DNA from: a bacterium
Lineage (GTDB): Bacteria > Bacillota > Bacilli > Lactobacillales > Streptococcaceae
NCBI GenBank assembly: GCA_905221115.1
Contig: CAJNBX010000001.1
Coordinates: 124,001 to 188,000 of the forward strand
Direction of reading: 5' to 3'
Length of the DNA stretch: 64,000 nucleotides
The notes under the pieces were generated by a model. That model did not search any database, was not told the origin of the DNA, and saw nothing but the letters and a program-made list of their open reading frames with translations. The position numbers and the translations under genes were made by a program. This document shows, one piece after another, positions 35,965 through 45,685 of this stretch (position 1 is its first letter; each line of letters starts with the position of its first letter).

Positions 35965-36013
35965 AAAATGCGTCATATCAAGAAAATAAGAATCTTGATA
36001 TGACGCATTTTTG
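35965..36013. terminator. Bidirectional terminator between lacR and the lac operon
   Basis: AAAATGCGTCATATCAAGA pairs with TCTTGATATGACGCATTTT, a 19-bp perfect stem with A and T tracts on both sides. It serves the minus-strand lac operon end and once served lacR, which was about 40 bases away before the IS came in. Confidence 0.9.
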
Positions 36014-36047
36014 GATGAAGATTTTTACAAGGAGTTTCCTAGATTCT

Positions 36048-36305
36048 TTATGATTGTTGAAACGGCATAAAATCTGAATCAAAGGAGATATTATTCCATT
36101 CTTCAGGATTGATAAAATTTAAAAATAGATTTTTAAATTCTTCCAGCTCATAATCTGAATGACAAATCCATTCTTTACCGGTAGAGACATGCCATTTCCC
36201 AAGTTTTTTCAGCTCCTCATTCGTCAAACAAGGTATTTGAGAACATTTATCAAAATTGATAATATAAACTTTTTCATAAATTGATTGGATAAAATCTTTG
36301 AACAT
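36048..36305 (-). CDS. Hypothetical 85-aa protein, last gene of the lac operon
   Basis: Unknown protein. It has a good ribosome site (GAGGTAAAAG before ATG) and lies 41 bases after lacG, directly before the terminator, so it is co-transcribed. It is acidic and aromatic-rich, with no membrane segment or recognised motif; two cysteines (CSQIPC) are near residue 21-26. No family is recognised and no role can be given. Confidence 0.55.
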   Translation of the reverse strand: MFKDFIQSIYEKVYIINFDKCSQIPCLTNEELKKLGKWHVSTGKEWICHSDYELEEFKNLFLNFINPEEWNNISFDSDFMPFQQS

Positions 36306-36346
36306 CTTTTACCTCACTAGAATTCTATATCTAATTACTAATTCTA

Positions 36347-37967
<1,621 letters not shown>

Positions 37968-39660
37968 TTAATCGAATTGAGCTTGTACGAATGCAAGAGC
38001 ACCTTTTCCATCACGAGTTAATTTGATGTATTGAGCGCCTTCTGTTTTCGCAAGTTTAATACCAAGTTTATCTGTTTCTGCTTTCATGTCTTCAAAGTTT
38101 GAAGCAACTTGAGGAGCAAGGATAACAAGATCAAACTCTGGCAACATTTCACGGTGAGCACCATAGCCACCTGCTGCTGCTTTCACAGGGACATTGTATT
38201 CTGCTGCTGCCTTATTCAAAGCATTCGCAAGAAGTCCACTTGTCCCTCCACCAGCACAGAGAACGAGGACATTTGTTTCTTCAGTGATTTTATTTTGTGC
38301 TGCTTCTACACCCGCTTTCTCAAGAATAGCATCTGCTTTTGCAGTGTTAAAGTTTGCAGCAACTTTTTCTTTCAATTCGTCATTAGATTTACCTGAACGC
38401 TCTTCTTCAAGAATTTGTTCATCATAGACTTTAAGGAATGGATAGTAAATGACTACGTCAACCACGATTAGAAGGGTAGCAAGAATGAATGATAGAACTT
38501 GGAAGTTAGTTCCCAGTACTAGACCTAGTGGAGCCGGGGTTGTCCATGGTAGATTAGCAGTAAATGAATTCATTCCAAGAGTTTCAATGAAGAATTTAAA
38601 GATCCAAACGTTTGCGATAGGAGCAAAAATAAATGGAATGAAGAAAATCGGGTTCAATACAAGTGGTGCACCAAACAAGATTGGTTCATTTACACCAAAG
38701 AAAGTTGGAACTACTGAAGCACGTCCGATTGCACGGTTACGTTTAGATTTTGTTAACCACATAAACATGAATGGAACAACCAGTGTCGCACCAGTACCAC
38801 CCATGGTAACGATAAACATTTGTGTACCAGAAGTAAGAATCTTGTCAGCGTGCATACCTTGTTGGAGAAGGTTCAAGTTGACTTCGGCATTTGCATAGGT
38901 AATAGCTGCGATAGCAGGTTCAACGATAGATGGACCATGAATGCCAACAAACCAGAAGAAGGCAAAGGCACCAAAGATAATGGTAATACCTAGATAGCCA
39001 TCAGCTGCAGAGAAGAGTGGTGCAAAGAATTTACCGATTGATTCTGCTACACTAGCACCAACAAAATGACGAGCTAGTAAATCAAGAGCATAAAGAGAAA
39101 CAACTGAGAGAGTGAATGGAATCACATCTTTAAAGACTTGTGAGATATTTGGTGGAACTTCGTCAGGCATACGAATAGTGACGTTGTTCTTAACACAAAC
39201 CTTATAGATTGCTACAGTAACAAAGGCAGCAAGGAAAGCTGAAAGCAAACCTTTTGTCCCCCAAGAATCCAGTAGCAAGACCATTTTCGATAGGATCAGC
39301 TGCCAACATCAACAAACCAACAATTGCTGCCAACAATGTTGACATATAGTTGATTTGATTGGTTTTCTCCATGCTACGGTTTACTGAGTCGGTCAATGAC
39401 TTAGCTGTTGTACCAGCTACCAAGAGAGCCAGAATACCCATAGAATAGCTATAAGGTTTCATCAGAAAGGCTACAACTTCATCAGACCATTTAAAGCCCC
39501 ATGAGTTTGGTACAAAGGCGATTAAGATAAAGATACTTGAGAAGAGAATAACAGGCATACCTGCAATGAAACCATCACGAATAGCACGAAGATAGATATT
39601 ACGAGATAGCTTCTCAAAGAAAGGTTTTCCTTTCTCAATAAATGCAATTAGTTTATTCAT
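37968..39660 (-). pseudogene. lacE: Lactose PTS EIICB (LacE), frameshifted
   Basis: Two overlapping frames make up one LacE. The first (39660 to about 39262) gives [19 protein letters not shown] through [10 protein letters not shown]; the second resumes at [19 protein letters not shown] and runs through the EIIC domain to EIIB with the active Cys in [11 protein letters not shown]. The shift is at five G (minus strand) at 39258-39262; four G would keep frame. Full length would be about 564 aa. LacE imports and phosphorylates lactose, so uptake by this system should fail unless the extra base is an error. It overlaps the lacF stop by one base. Confidence 0.9.
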
Positions 39661-39977
39661 TATTTAACTCCTCTCTTGTAGAGTTCGATTAAGTGGTGCA
39701 TCAAATCTTTTAACAAGATGGTTGTCATCAAGTGGTCTTGACCATGCATCATGGTCACACTATAAGCCAAATCTTCACCAGTTGCTTCCTTAGTCAATAG
39801 ACTTGTTTGCGCGTGGTGAGCCTCTGCGATACAGCTACCAGCTTCCTCAACTAATCTGTCCGCTTTCGCAAAATCACCAGCTTCAGCAGCCTTTAAAGAT
39901 TCCAATAGTTTTGAACGAGCATCGCCAGCATAGGCTACTATTTCAAAACCTAACAATGTTACTTCTTCTCTATTCAT
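39660..39977 (-). CDS. lacF: Lactose PTS EIIA component
   Basis: A 105-aa EIIA-Lac that carries phosphate from HPr to LacE. The phosphorylated histidine is His78 in [11 protein letters not shown]; the trimer-forming Asp81 is nearby. The stop overlaps the lacE start (TAATG). It follows lacT by 33 bases. Intact and in frame. Confidence 0.95.
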   Translation of the reverse strand: MNREEVTLLGFEIVAYAGDARSKLLESLKAAEAGDFAKADRLVEEAGSCIAEAHHAQTSLLTKEATGEDLAYSVTMMHGQDHLMTTILLKDLMHHLIELYKRGVK

Positions 39978-40010
39978 GATAGAATACTCCTTATATAATT
40001 TTAAATAATT

Positions 40011-40847
40011 TTATGACAATAAACGTTGGATATGTAGAACTAGATAAACTCGTTCACTTTTATACAAATCAAGACCCGTATGTTGCGTAATCACATCATA
40101 GATCTTGGAACCAATCTCGAACGCTTTTGGATAGGATTGTTTAATGTGATCTTCCATATCCAGAAGTGATTGGTTATCATCTCTAGATCTGTCTAAATAA
40201 TCCAAGAAATAATTCAAATGAATCATAAAACGATCATAGAAATGATTATTCTCTTTAGTTCGTTGAATTGCATAACCCTTTAACACTTCTTCAACATTCC
40301 TGAGAATTTCTTTCCTCTTATCAATCGACTCCACAAGTTCCACTTCATTTTCACCTTCGGCATTGATGAAATGATAAGCAATCCGAATAATTTCGTCTTC
40401 AGGAAAATTATCGGTCAGTTTTTGACGATAAATTCCAAATGCTTCATTTGCGATTTGAAAAGCAACAGGATACTTAGTGGAAATATCTGGCAGATTACTA
40501 TCCTTGTACCTTCCTTGTGCTAGAGCTTGGTAAGAACAGTAAATATGATCTGTCAAGGTTACATAGAGATACTCTTGAATCGGATAATGATATTTCTTTG
40601 ATAGCTTATCAATGATTTCATAAGTCACTGTGATAAAATCAAGCGGAACATCTTTGAGGAGAGCCATAAAGTTTTCTCTTGACTCTTCGGTCTTCATCCG
40701 AAAGATTTTCTCAACCTGATGTTCAGCAATCAAATCCCCCTTCTTCTTTCCAAATGCAATCCCCTTACCAATCACAATCACTTCTTCTCCTTTATCATTT
40801 CTGACAAGTGAAACATTGTGATTCATTGGATTTAGAATTCGATACAT
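40011..40847 (-). CDS. lacT: Transcriptional antiterminator LacT (BglG family)
   Basis: A 278-aa regulator. Residues 1-55 form the RNA-binding CAT domain (MNHNVSLVRNDKGEEVIVIGKGIAFGKK); PRD1 (about 65-170) and PRD2 (about 172-278) carry His residues phosphorylated by PTS proteins. It binds the RAT hairpin in its own leader (40936-40972) and prevents the overlapping terminator, allowing lacT-lacF-lacE-lacG expression when lactose is present. With LacE broken, PRD regulation by the lactose PTS would be abnormal. Confidence 0.93.
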   Translation of the reverse strand: MYRILNPMNHNVSLVRNDKGEEVIVIGKGIAFGKKKGDLIAEHQVEKIFRMKTEESRENFMALLKDVPLDFITVTYEIIDKLSKKYHYPIQEYLYVTLTDHIYCSYQALAQGRYKDSNLPDISTKYPVAFQIANEAFGIYRQKLTDNFPEDEIIRIAYHFINAEGENEVELVESIDKRKEILRNVEEVLKGYAIQRTKENNHFYDRFMIHLNYFLDYLDRSRDDNQSLLDMEDHIKQSYPKAFEIGSKIYDVITQHTGLDLYKSERVYLVLHIQRLLS

Positions 40848-40883
40848 GTCAACCTCCTTTTATATTTTAAAGGTATATGAGTA

Positions 40884-40942
40884 TAAAAAATGACCACAAA
40901 TGAACTAGAAAATCAGCCGATTCCTAATTCACCTGTGATCAT
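40884..40942 (-). terminator. LacT-controlled leader terminator
   Basis: ATGATCACAGGTGAATTAG pairs with CTAGTTCATTTGTGGTCAT (19 positions, G-T pairs allowed), then TTTTTT, 36 bases before the lacT ATG. Its 5' arm overlaps the RAT sequence, so only one structure can form. Confidence 0.85.
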
Positions 40943-40972
40943 GCCTAATATTACTTAGTAACACTCACCTTG
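40936..40972 (-). promoter_or_regulatory. RAT (antiterminator) site for LacT
   Basis: AGGTGAGTGTTACTAAGTAA followed by TATTAGGCATGA fits BglG-family RAT sites (GTTACT..., AGGCA), partly overlapping the terminator's 5' arm. Confidence 0.75.
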
Positions 40973-40989
40973 TATTAACTTGTGATTTA

Positions 40990-41018
40990 AGTATAGCACA
41001 AGTAAGTTATTTTGTAAA
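40990..41018 (-). promoter_or_regulatory. lacT promoter
   Basis: TTTACA, 17 bases, TATACT on the minus strand, upstream of the RAT leader. Confidence 0.8.
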
Positions 41019-41026
41019 CCCTTACA
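41013..41026 (-). promoter_or_regulatory. cre (CcpA) site overlapping the lacT -35 box
   Basis: TGTAAGGGTTTACA matches 13 of 14 positions of TGWAARCGYTWNCW and overlaps the -35 box, so CcpA would block lacTFEG when glucose is present. Confidence 0.75.
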
Positions 41027-41080
41027 AGTGGCTTTTTTTAAAATTTTTTAGATTCATGTTCCTAAACTAGAAGGACTTTC

Positions 41081-42061
41081 TTAAACGCGTTCTTTCCATG
41101 AAGTTGCTGTTGTTTGAAGAACTTTGTTGAGTTCGTCAATGTTTTCAAATCCAGTTGTACGAAGCCATTCGCGAGCTGCTGTTTCACCATCTTTGATGTA
41201 AGCTTCAACTGATCCAGCCCATGTAGCACGGCCACAAAGAACTCCGTTAAAGTTTGCACCTGATTCATGGGCAAATACAAGAGTATCTTGGAAAAGTTTA
41301 GCTGATACACCAGCACTCAAGTAGATATATGGCAAGTTAGTTGCTTCATCTTGAGCTTTGAAGAAGGCTGCTGCTTCTTCGCGTGTGTAAACCACTTCAC
41401 CTTCAGCGAAGCCTTCAACATATTTAATGTTAACAGGAACTTCTACTTTCAAGACATCAATGTTAAAGCGTGGGTCTGAGAAGACTTTCATAGCACCGAT
41501 AACTTTGTGTGGTTTTACTTTCGCGTATTCTACAGAACCTGCGTCTGCAATTTTTTCATCGTAAGCAAGGATTTCAAGGAAGAATGGGATATCTTCAGCC
41601 ACACACTCAGAACCGATACGTTCGATGTAAGCTTGTTTTTCTTGGTTGAGTTCGTCTGAGCTATCTACATCATAGTAAAGCAAGAATTTAACTGCATCTG
41701 CACCTTCTTCTTTAATACGTTTTGCAGACCAAACATCCAAGCAGTCTGGCAAGCGTTTTGTGCTTGTTGTGTCATAACCTGTTTTTTCATAAGCAAGGAG
41801 AAGACCAGCTTTTTCATCAAGAGCTTTAGTTGCTGGAAGTCCATACTCAGGGTCAAGAAGCATAGATGAAGCGTATTTAGTCAATTCATCTGCTACCAAG
41901 ACTTTCAGTTCTTCCATTTGAGCTACAGTTGGTTCTTCTGTTTGGTGTTGAGCCATAAGGCGTTTCAAAGCACCACGTTGGTCAAAAGCAAGAGCTGAGA
42001 TGATCCCATTTTCATCAGAAAGTTTTTCTAAGCGTGCACGTTTTTGTTCTGTTAAAGCCAT
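41081..42061 (-). CDS. lacD: Tagatose 1,6-bisphosphate aldolase
   Basis: A 326-aa class I aldolase that splits tagatose-1,6-bisphosphate into dihydroxyacetone phosphate and glyceraldehyde-3-phosphate. The N-terminal [30 protein letters not shown] and the Lys in [12 protein letters not shown] (Schiff base) are recognisable. It starts one base after lacC ends. In S. pyogenes a LacD paralogue has a regulatory role; nothing here shows that. Confidence 0.96.
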   Translation of the reverse strand: MALTEQKRARLEKLSDENGIISALAFDQRGALKRLMAQHQTEEPTVAQMEELKVLVADELTKYASSMLLDPEYGLPATKALDEKAGLLLAYEKTGYDTTSTKRLPDCLDVWSAKRIKEEGADAVKFLLYYDVDSSDELNQEKQAYIERIGSECVAEDIPFFLEILAYDEKIADAGSVEYAKVKPHKVIGAMKVFSDPRFNIDVLKVEVPVNIKYVEGFAEGEVVYTREEAAAFFKAQDEATNLPYIYLSAGVSAKLFQDTLVFAHESGANFNGVLCGRATWAGSVEAYIKDGETAAREWLRTTGFENIDELNKVLQTTATSWKERV

Positions 42062-42062
42062 T

Positions 42063-42992
42063 TTATACCTCTTTTACTATTAATTGATCATATAGAGCTT
42101 GATAGTTAGCCATGTTGACATGACCAGTCATTTTTTCTTGAGCATTGAGCATACCAAGGACATTTGCCTTGATGAGTAATTCTGCATCCGATTCTTTATG
42201 AAGAAGCCCTGAAGAAATCCCTGCCACAGTAGAATCTCCAGATCCGACAGGGTTGACTACCTGAATTCTAGGAATATCTACCTTGTAGAAAGTGTCATCA
42301 TGTTTGGCAAAGGCACCGTTAGCACCAAGTGAAACGATAATCCATTCAATCCCTGCAAACAAAGGTTCTTGAAGGACTTCTTTTAATTCATCCAAATCCT
42401 CAGAAACTTCTCTTCCTAGAAGTTGAGACAATTCCTCATTATTTGGTTTGATGACTGTTGGTTTATGTGATGATTCAAGAACTGCCTGAAGAGATGCACC
42501 AGAGCAGTCCAAGACTACAGGTTTACCAGCTTGATTAGCAAGTTCTACCAAGCTCGCATAGAAATCAACTGGAAGGCCAGCCGGCAGACTACCTGAAATA
42601 GCGACTACTTCAACTGAGCCCAGAAGATTTTTGAAATGTTCCAAAAAGTCTTGACCTTCCTGTTCCAATACTACAGGACCTTTTTCAAGAATTTCTGTTT
42701 GGTTGTCTCCGTGTAAAATAGCGATACAGTTACGAGTTTCTCCCTGAATAGAGAAGAAATCTTTCTTAACGTTATCATCGATATGTTCAACCAAAAACTC
42801 ACCAAGTTTACCACCGACTAAACCAGTAGCAAGAACAGAATCTCCAAATTCTGAAAGCACTCGTGTAACATTGAGGCCCTTACCACCAGCCGTTTTGGTT
42901 ACATCCACCACACGATTGACAGTATCAATCTTCAACTCATCCAAGGGATAGGAAATATCGATGGATGGGTTCATTGTGACTGTTAAAATCAT
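42063..42992 (-). CDS. lacC: Tagatose-6-phosphate kinase
   Basis: A 309-aa PfkB-family kinase. [17 protein letters not shown] starts the fold, [15 protein letters not shown] is the first sugar-kinase motif and [13 protein letters not shown] the second, with the catalytic Asp and anion hole. It phosphorylates tagatose-6-phosphate with ATP. It lies 10 bases after lacB and before lacD. Confidence 0.96.
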   Translation of the reverse strand: MILTVTMNPSIDISYPLDELKIDTVNRVVDVTKTAGGKGLNVTRVLSEFGDSVLATGLVGGKLGEFLVEHIDDNVKKDFFSIQGETRNCIAILHGDNQTEILEKGPVVLEQEGQDFLEHFKNLLGSVEVVAISGSLPAGLPVDFYASLVELANQAGKPVVLDCSGASLQAVLESSHKPTVIKPNNEELSQLLGREVSEDLDELKEVLQEPLFAGIEWIIVSLGANGAFAKHDDTFYKVDIPRIQVVNPVGSGDSTVAGISSGLLHKESDAELLIKANVLGMLNAQEKMTGHVNMANYQALYDQLIVKEV

Positions 42993-43002
42993 AGGTCACC
43001 TC

Positions 43003-43518
43003 TTAGTCGTGGTATTCTCCGCGATCCCATTTTTCAAGGAATTCAGTGAAGAAGTTTGCGTCTGTTTGTTGAGAATTGTGACTTTCAACGTGTTCAATTT
43101 TCGCAATCAATTTTTTGTTTTCTTCAGATGGTTTGTATTCAGCATGGATGAAAGCTTCGATGATGTCACACATGAGCAATTCACCAGTAATCTTACCACC
43201 AAAACCGATAACGTTGGCGTTCAATTGTTCTTTAGCATAAAGGGCTGTTGTCATATCACGAACCAAGGCAGAACGGACACCTGGAACTTTATTTACAGCG
43301 TTGTTGATACCAACACCAGTACCACAGATACATACTCCAAGATCAGCTTGACCGCTAGTTACAGCTTCCCCTACTTTTTTACCAAAGATTGGGTAGTGAG
43401 TACGTGTATGGTCATATGTACCAAAGTCAATGACTTCATATCCTTTTGATTTCAAAAATTCTGAAACCGCCATTTTTTCATCTGTTACGATGTGGTCACA
43501 TCCAATTGCAATTCTCAT
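43003..43518 (-). CDS. lacB: Galactose-6-phosphate isomerase, LacB subunit
   Basis: A 171-aa RpiB-fold subunit that with LacA converts galactose-6-phosphate to tagatose-6-phosphate. [37 protein letters not shown] and the Arg/His region [17 protein letters not shown] are typical. It is separated from lacA by 253 bases holding a BOX element and a second BOX-like segment, an odd break in a subunit pair. Confidence 0.96.
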   Translation of the reverse strand: MRIAIGCDHIVTDEKMAVSEFLKSKGYEVIDFGTYDHTRTHYPIFGKKVGEAVTSGQADLGVCICGTGVGINNAVNKVPGVRSALVRDMTTALYAKEQLNANVIGFGGKITGELLMCDIIEAFIHAEYKPSEENKKLIAKIEHVESHNSQQTDANFFTEFLEKWDRGEYHD

Positions 43519-43590
43519 TAGTTATTCCCTCCGATTAATTATATAAATCTAATATCATTTATCCTTACTCAAGAAAAATCAAGATTAGCT

Positions 43591-43697
43591 TATACTCAAT
43601 CAAAATCAAAAAGCAAACTAGGAAGCGAGCCGCAGGCTGTACTTGAGTACGGCAAGGCGAACTGACGTGGTTTGAATTTGATTTTCGAAGAGTATTA
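43591..43697 (-). repeat. BOX element between lacA and lacB
   Basis: BoxA-boxC without boxB, same type as the other copies but with CGAACTGACG instead of CGACGTTGACG. Directly after it (43698-43773) is a degenerate BOX-like tail ending GAAGAGTATTA. It is transcribed within the lac operon and is an inverted copy of 44253-44359 across lacA. Confidence 0.8.
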
Positions 43698-43771
43698 GGA
43701 AGCGAGCTACGAGCATAACTGAAGTTAGCTAAAGTGAGCTGACGACAGATTATCTTGATTTTTGAAGAGTA

Positions 43772-44197
43772 TTAGCACATTTTGTTCAACATATCGACCC
43801 GAATTTGGTGACGTCCACCATCGTATTTTCCGTTAACAAATCCTTTAGCGATGTTTTTAGCCAATTCATCACCAACAAGTTGTGCACCCATAGTGATCAT
43901 ACGTGAGTTGTTGTGGCCACGAGTCATATAAGCTGAACGTTCGTCAGATACTTCTGCAGCAACCATTCCTTTGATTTTTGTTGCGACCATAAATGGACCA
44001 GCACCGTAAGCATCAATCACGATACCAAGGTTTTGTTCTTCTTTGTTTACTTCTGCAGCAACAGCGAGAGTCACATCAACAAAGTCTTGACCTTCAGCTG
44101 TAACATCCACAACGTGGAAGTTTTCTTTTTCCAAGAAGTCTTTCACAACTTCTTTCAATCTCAAACCTGCAGTATCTGCACCGATAACAATAGACAT
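43772..44197 (-). CDS. lacA: Galactose-6-phosphate isomerase, LacA subunit
   Basis: A 141-aa RpiB-fold partner of Lac[57 protein letters not shown] loops ([15 protein letters not shown]). It is the first gene of the lacABCD part, with LacR operators and a promoter about 300 bases upstream. It is flanked by oppositely oriented BOX elements. Confidence 0.95.
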   Translation of the reverse strand: MSIVIGADTAGLRLKEVVKDFLEKENFHVVDVTAEGQDFVDVTLAVAAEVNKEEQNLGIVIDAYGAGPFMVATKIKGMVAAEVSDERSAYMTRGHNNSRMITMGAQLVGDELAKNIAKGFVNGKYDGGRHQIRVDMLNKMC

Positions 44198-44252
44198 ATT
44201 GTATACTCCTTTTATTTTTCTAGGCTAATAAAACCTTTTATAGTTAGCAGTT

Positions 44253-44359
44253 TATACTCTTCGAAAATCAAATTCAAACCGCGTCAACGTCGCCTTGCCG
44301 TACTCAAGTACAGCCTGCGGCTAGTTTCCTAGTTTGCTCTTTAATTTTCATTGAGTATT
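44253..44359 (+). repeat. BOX element in the lacA leader
   Basis: Plus orientation (TATACTCTTCGAAAATCA..., CGTCGCCTTGCCGTACTC...), boxA-boxC without boxB. It folds as a long hairpin in the transcript and is the inverted partner of 43591-43697. Confidence 0.85.
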
Positions 44360-44487
44360 ACCTACAAAAAGCTTTCTAGCAGTTTATTGACAAATTGGAT
44401 TGAATGAGATGAATGACACCTTATTCAAGTTTAGGAAATCAATTTCCTAGAATAATCTCTCTTTCAAAGAGAATATAACAATTGATT

Positions 44488-44506
44488 ATTTGTTTGTTAC
44501 AAACAT
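44488..44506. promoter_or_regulatory. LacR operator 2
   Basis: ATTTGTTTGTTACAAACAT: TTTGTTTGT/ACAAACA palindrome, 20 bases from operator 1, downstream of the lacA start site. Confidence 0.7.
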
Positions 44507-44507
44507 C

Positions 44508-44526
44508 ATTTGTTGCTTACAAACAT
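44508..44526. promoter_or_regulatory. LacR operator 1
   Basis: ATTTGTTGCTTACAAACAT, abutting the lacA -10 box, so binding would block initiation. Confidence 0.7.
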
Positions 44527-44555
44527 AATATACTCCTATTTGTCGAAAAAGTCAA
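44527..44555 (-). promoter_or_regulatory. lacA promoter
   Basis: TTGACT, 17 bases, TATATT on the minus strand, followed at once by two LacR-type palindromes. Confidence 0.75.
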
Positions 44556-44585
44556 CAGTTGATGTTTGTTTTTGTGTTTTTTTAT

Positions 44586-45482
44586 CTAAAAGATTTCGAT
44601 ATCAAAACCAATTTGATCCACTTGTCCTGGCTCTAAGAGACGAACATTCTTCTTATCTTCTAGATGATCTCCTTCTTCAAGAGATGTTGACAAACCTGAC
44701 CATGGTTCAAAAGCAATGAACGGACCTTTATTCAAGGTTGACCAGATGATGAGATTTGGAAACTCTGCAAAGTGCACTTTCAATCCCTTATCATGTTTAC
44801 GAGAACGAAGCGCAATTGTTCTAGATTGCAATTCATCTAAGGTGACTGCATCCGTGCTGAAAAGATCATAACTAAGATCTATTTCTTTTTGCTCCTCTAG
44901 CCATGGACTTCTATCTTTAAAATCCAACATACCTGTTTCTGGGAAAGGACGTGGAACAGAGCAAGTCTCTTCTTTCTCAAACTCTAAATAGTAATCTTCA
45001 TAGACTTCATCATCAAGTAGAGGACAATTAAAGCCTGGATGCCCACCAATAAAGTAAGGTATGACCTTGCTAGTTTCTTTATTGAAAATCTTGTATTGAG
45101 TCCGTACTCTCTTGCCAGTAAGGATATAAGTGATTTCTAGGCGGAAATGATAAGGGTAGTTTTGATAGCTATTCTCATCGTCTTCAATTGCAAAAGTTAC
45201 ACTATTATCTGTCTGTTCAACTAATTCAAATTCTTTCTTGCGAACCAAACCATGACGAGGAATCTTCCCTTTGCTTTCTTGTCCCTTCTCATCTATATAG
45301 AAGGCTGTATCATCTCTCAATGAACCACAAATAGGGAAGAGAACAGGAGCTTGTCCACTCCAATAAGTAGCATCTCCTTGCCACAAATACTCCAGACCTT
45401 CAGCATCTTTTATAGAAGAAAGAGCCCCACCAAAACTGTTAAATTGAACACTTAATTGTTCTGATTTTAATTCAATTACCAT
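44586..45482 (-). CDS. lacX: Aldose 1-epimerase family protein LacX
   Basis: A 298-aa galactose-mutarotase-fold protein: FGGALSSIKDAEGLEYLW, VLFPICGSLRD, PRHGLVRKKEFEL and IGGHPGFNCPLL are family segments, with the catalytic His and late Glu/Asp positions. Probably interconverts anomers of galactose or its phosphate; LacX of lactococcal lac operons has this fold. It lies upstream of the lacA promoter and after the terminator of the galactitol-type PTS, so its own promoter is uncertain. Confidence 0.85.
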   Translation of the reverse strand: MVIELKSEQLSVQFNSFGGALSSIKDAEGLEYLWQGDATYWSGQAPVLFPICGSLRDDTAFYIDEKGQESKGKIPRHGLVRKKEFELVEQTDNSVTFAIEDDENSYQNYPYHFRLEITYILTGKRVRTQYKIFNKETSKVIPYFIGGHPGFNCPLLDDEVYEDYYLEFEKEETCSVPRPFPETGMLDFKDRSPWLEEQKEIDLSYDLFSTDAVTLDELQSRTIALRSRKHDKGLKVHFAEFPNLIIWSTLNKGPFIAFEPWSGLSTSLEEGDHLEDKKNVRLLEPGQVDQIGFDIEIF

Positions 45483-45509
45483 TATTTTCTCCGATTTCTT
45501 GATAGTTTA

Positions 45510-45553
45510 TAAAAAACTAGGCTGTCACTCCTAATGGTATGACAACCTAGTTT
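45510..45553 (-). terminator. Terminator of the galactitol-type PTS operon
   Basis: AAACTAGGTTGTCA pairs with TGACAGCCTAGTTT (one mismatch) around a 12-base loop, then TTTTTTAT on the minus strand. It lies past a BOX element, 133 bases or more after the PTS stop. Confidence 0.8.
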
Positions 45554-45560
45554 CAACAAT

Positions 45561-45669
45561 TTACACTCTGCGAAAATCCAATTCAAACTTCGTCAGCGTC
45601 GCCTTGCCGTACTTTAGTACAGCCTGTGGCTAGCTTCCTAGTTTGCTCTTTGATTTTCATTGAGCTTAC
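45561..45669 (+). repeat. BOX element after the galactitol-type PTS EIIC gene
   Basis: Plus orientation, boxA-boxC without boxB, more diverged (TTACACTCTGCGAAAATCC, ACTTTAGTACAGCCTGTGG). It lies between the EIIC stop and its terminator, so it is transcribed. Confidence 0.8.
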
Positions 45670-45685
45670 ATTTTATAGGAGCGCA

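Larger units (their letters stand above)
44198..44585. other. 388-bp leader between lacX and lacA
   Basis: It holds a promoter (44527-44555), two LacR-type operators and a BOX element, leaving a long (about 320 base) leader before lacA. No gene or riboswitch is recognised. Confidence 0.6.

Noticed and set aside
39258..39262. Phase-variable G-run in lacE
   Set aside because: Five G is too short for usual slipped-strand phase variation; simple mutation or a base-call error is likelier.
42961..43449. Open frame of 162 codons antisense to lacB/lacC
   Set aside because: Spans two real genes on the opposite strand with no start signal.
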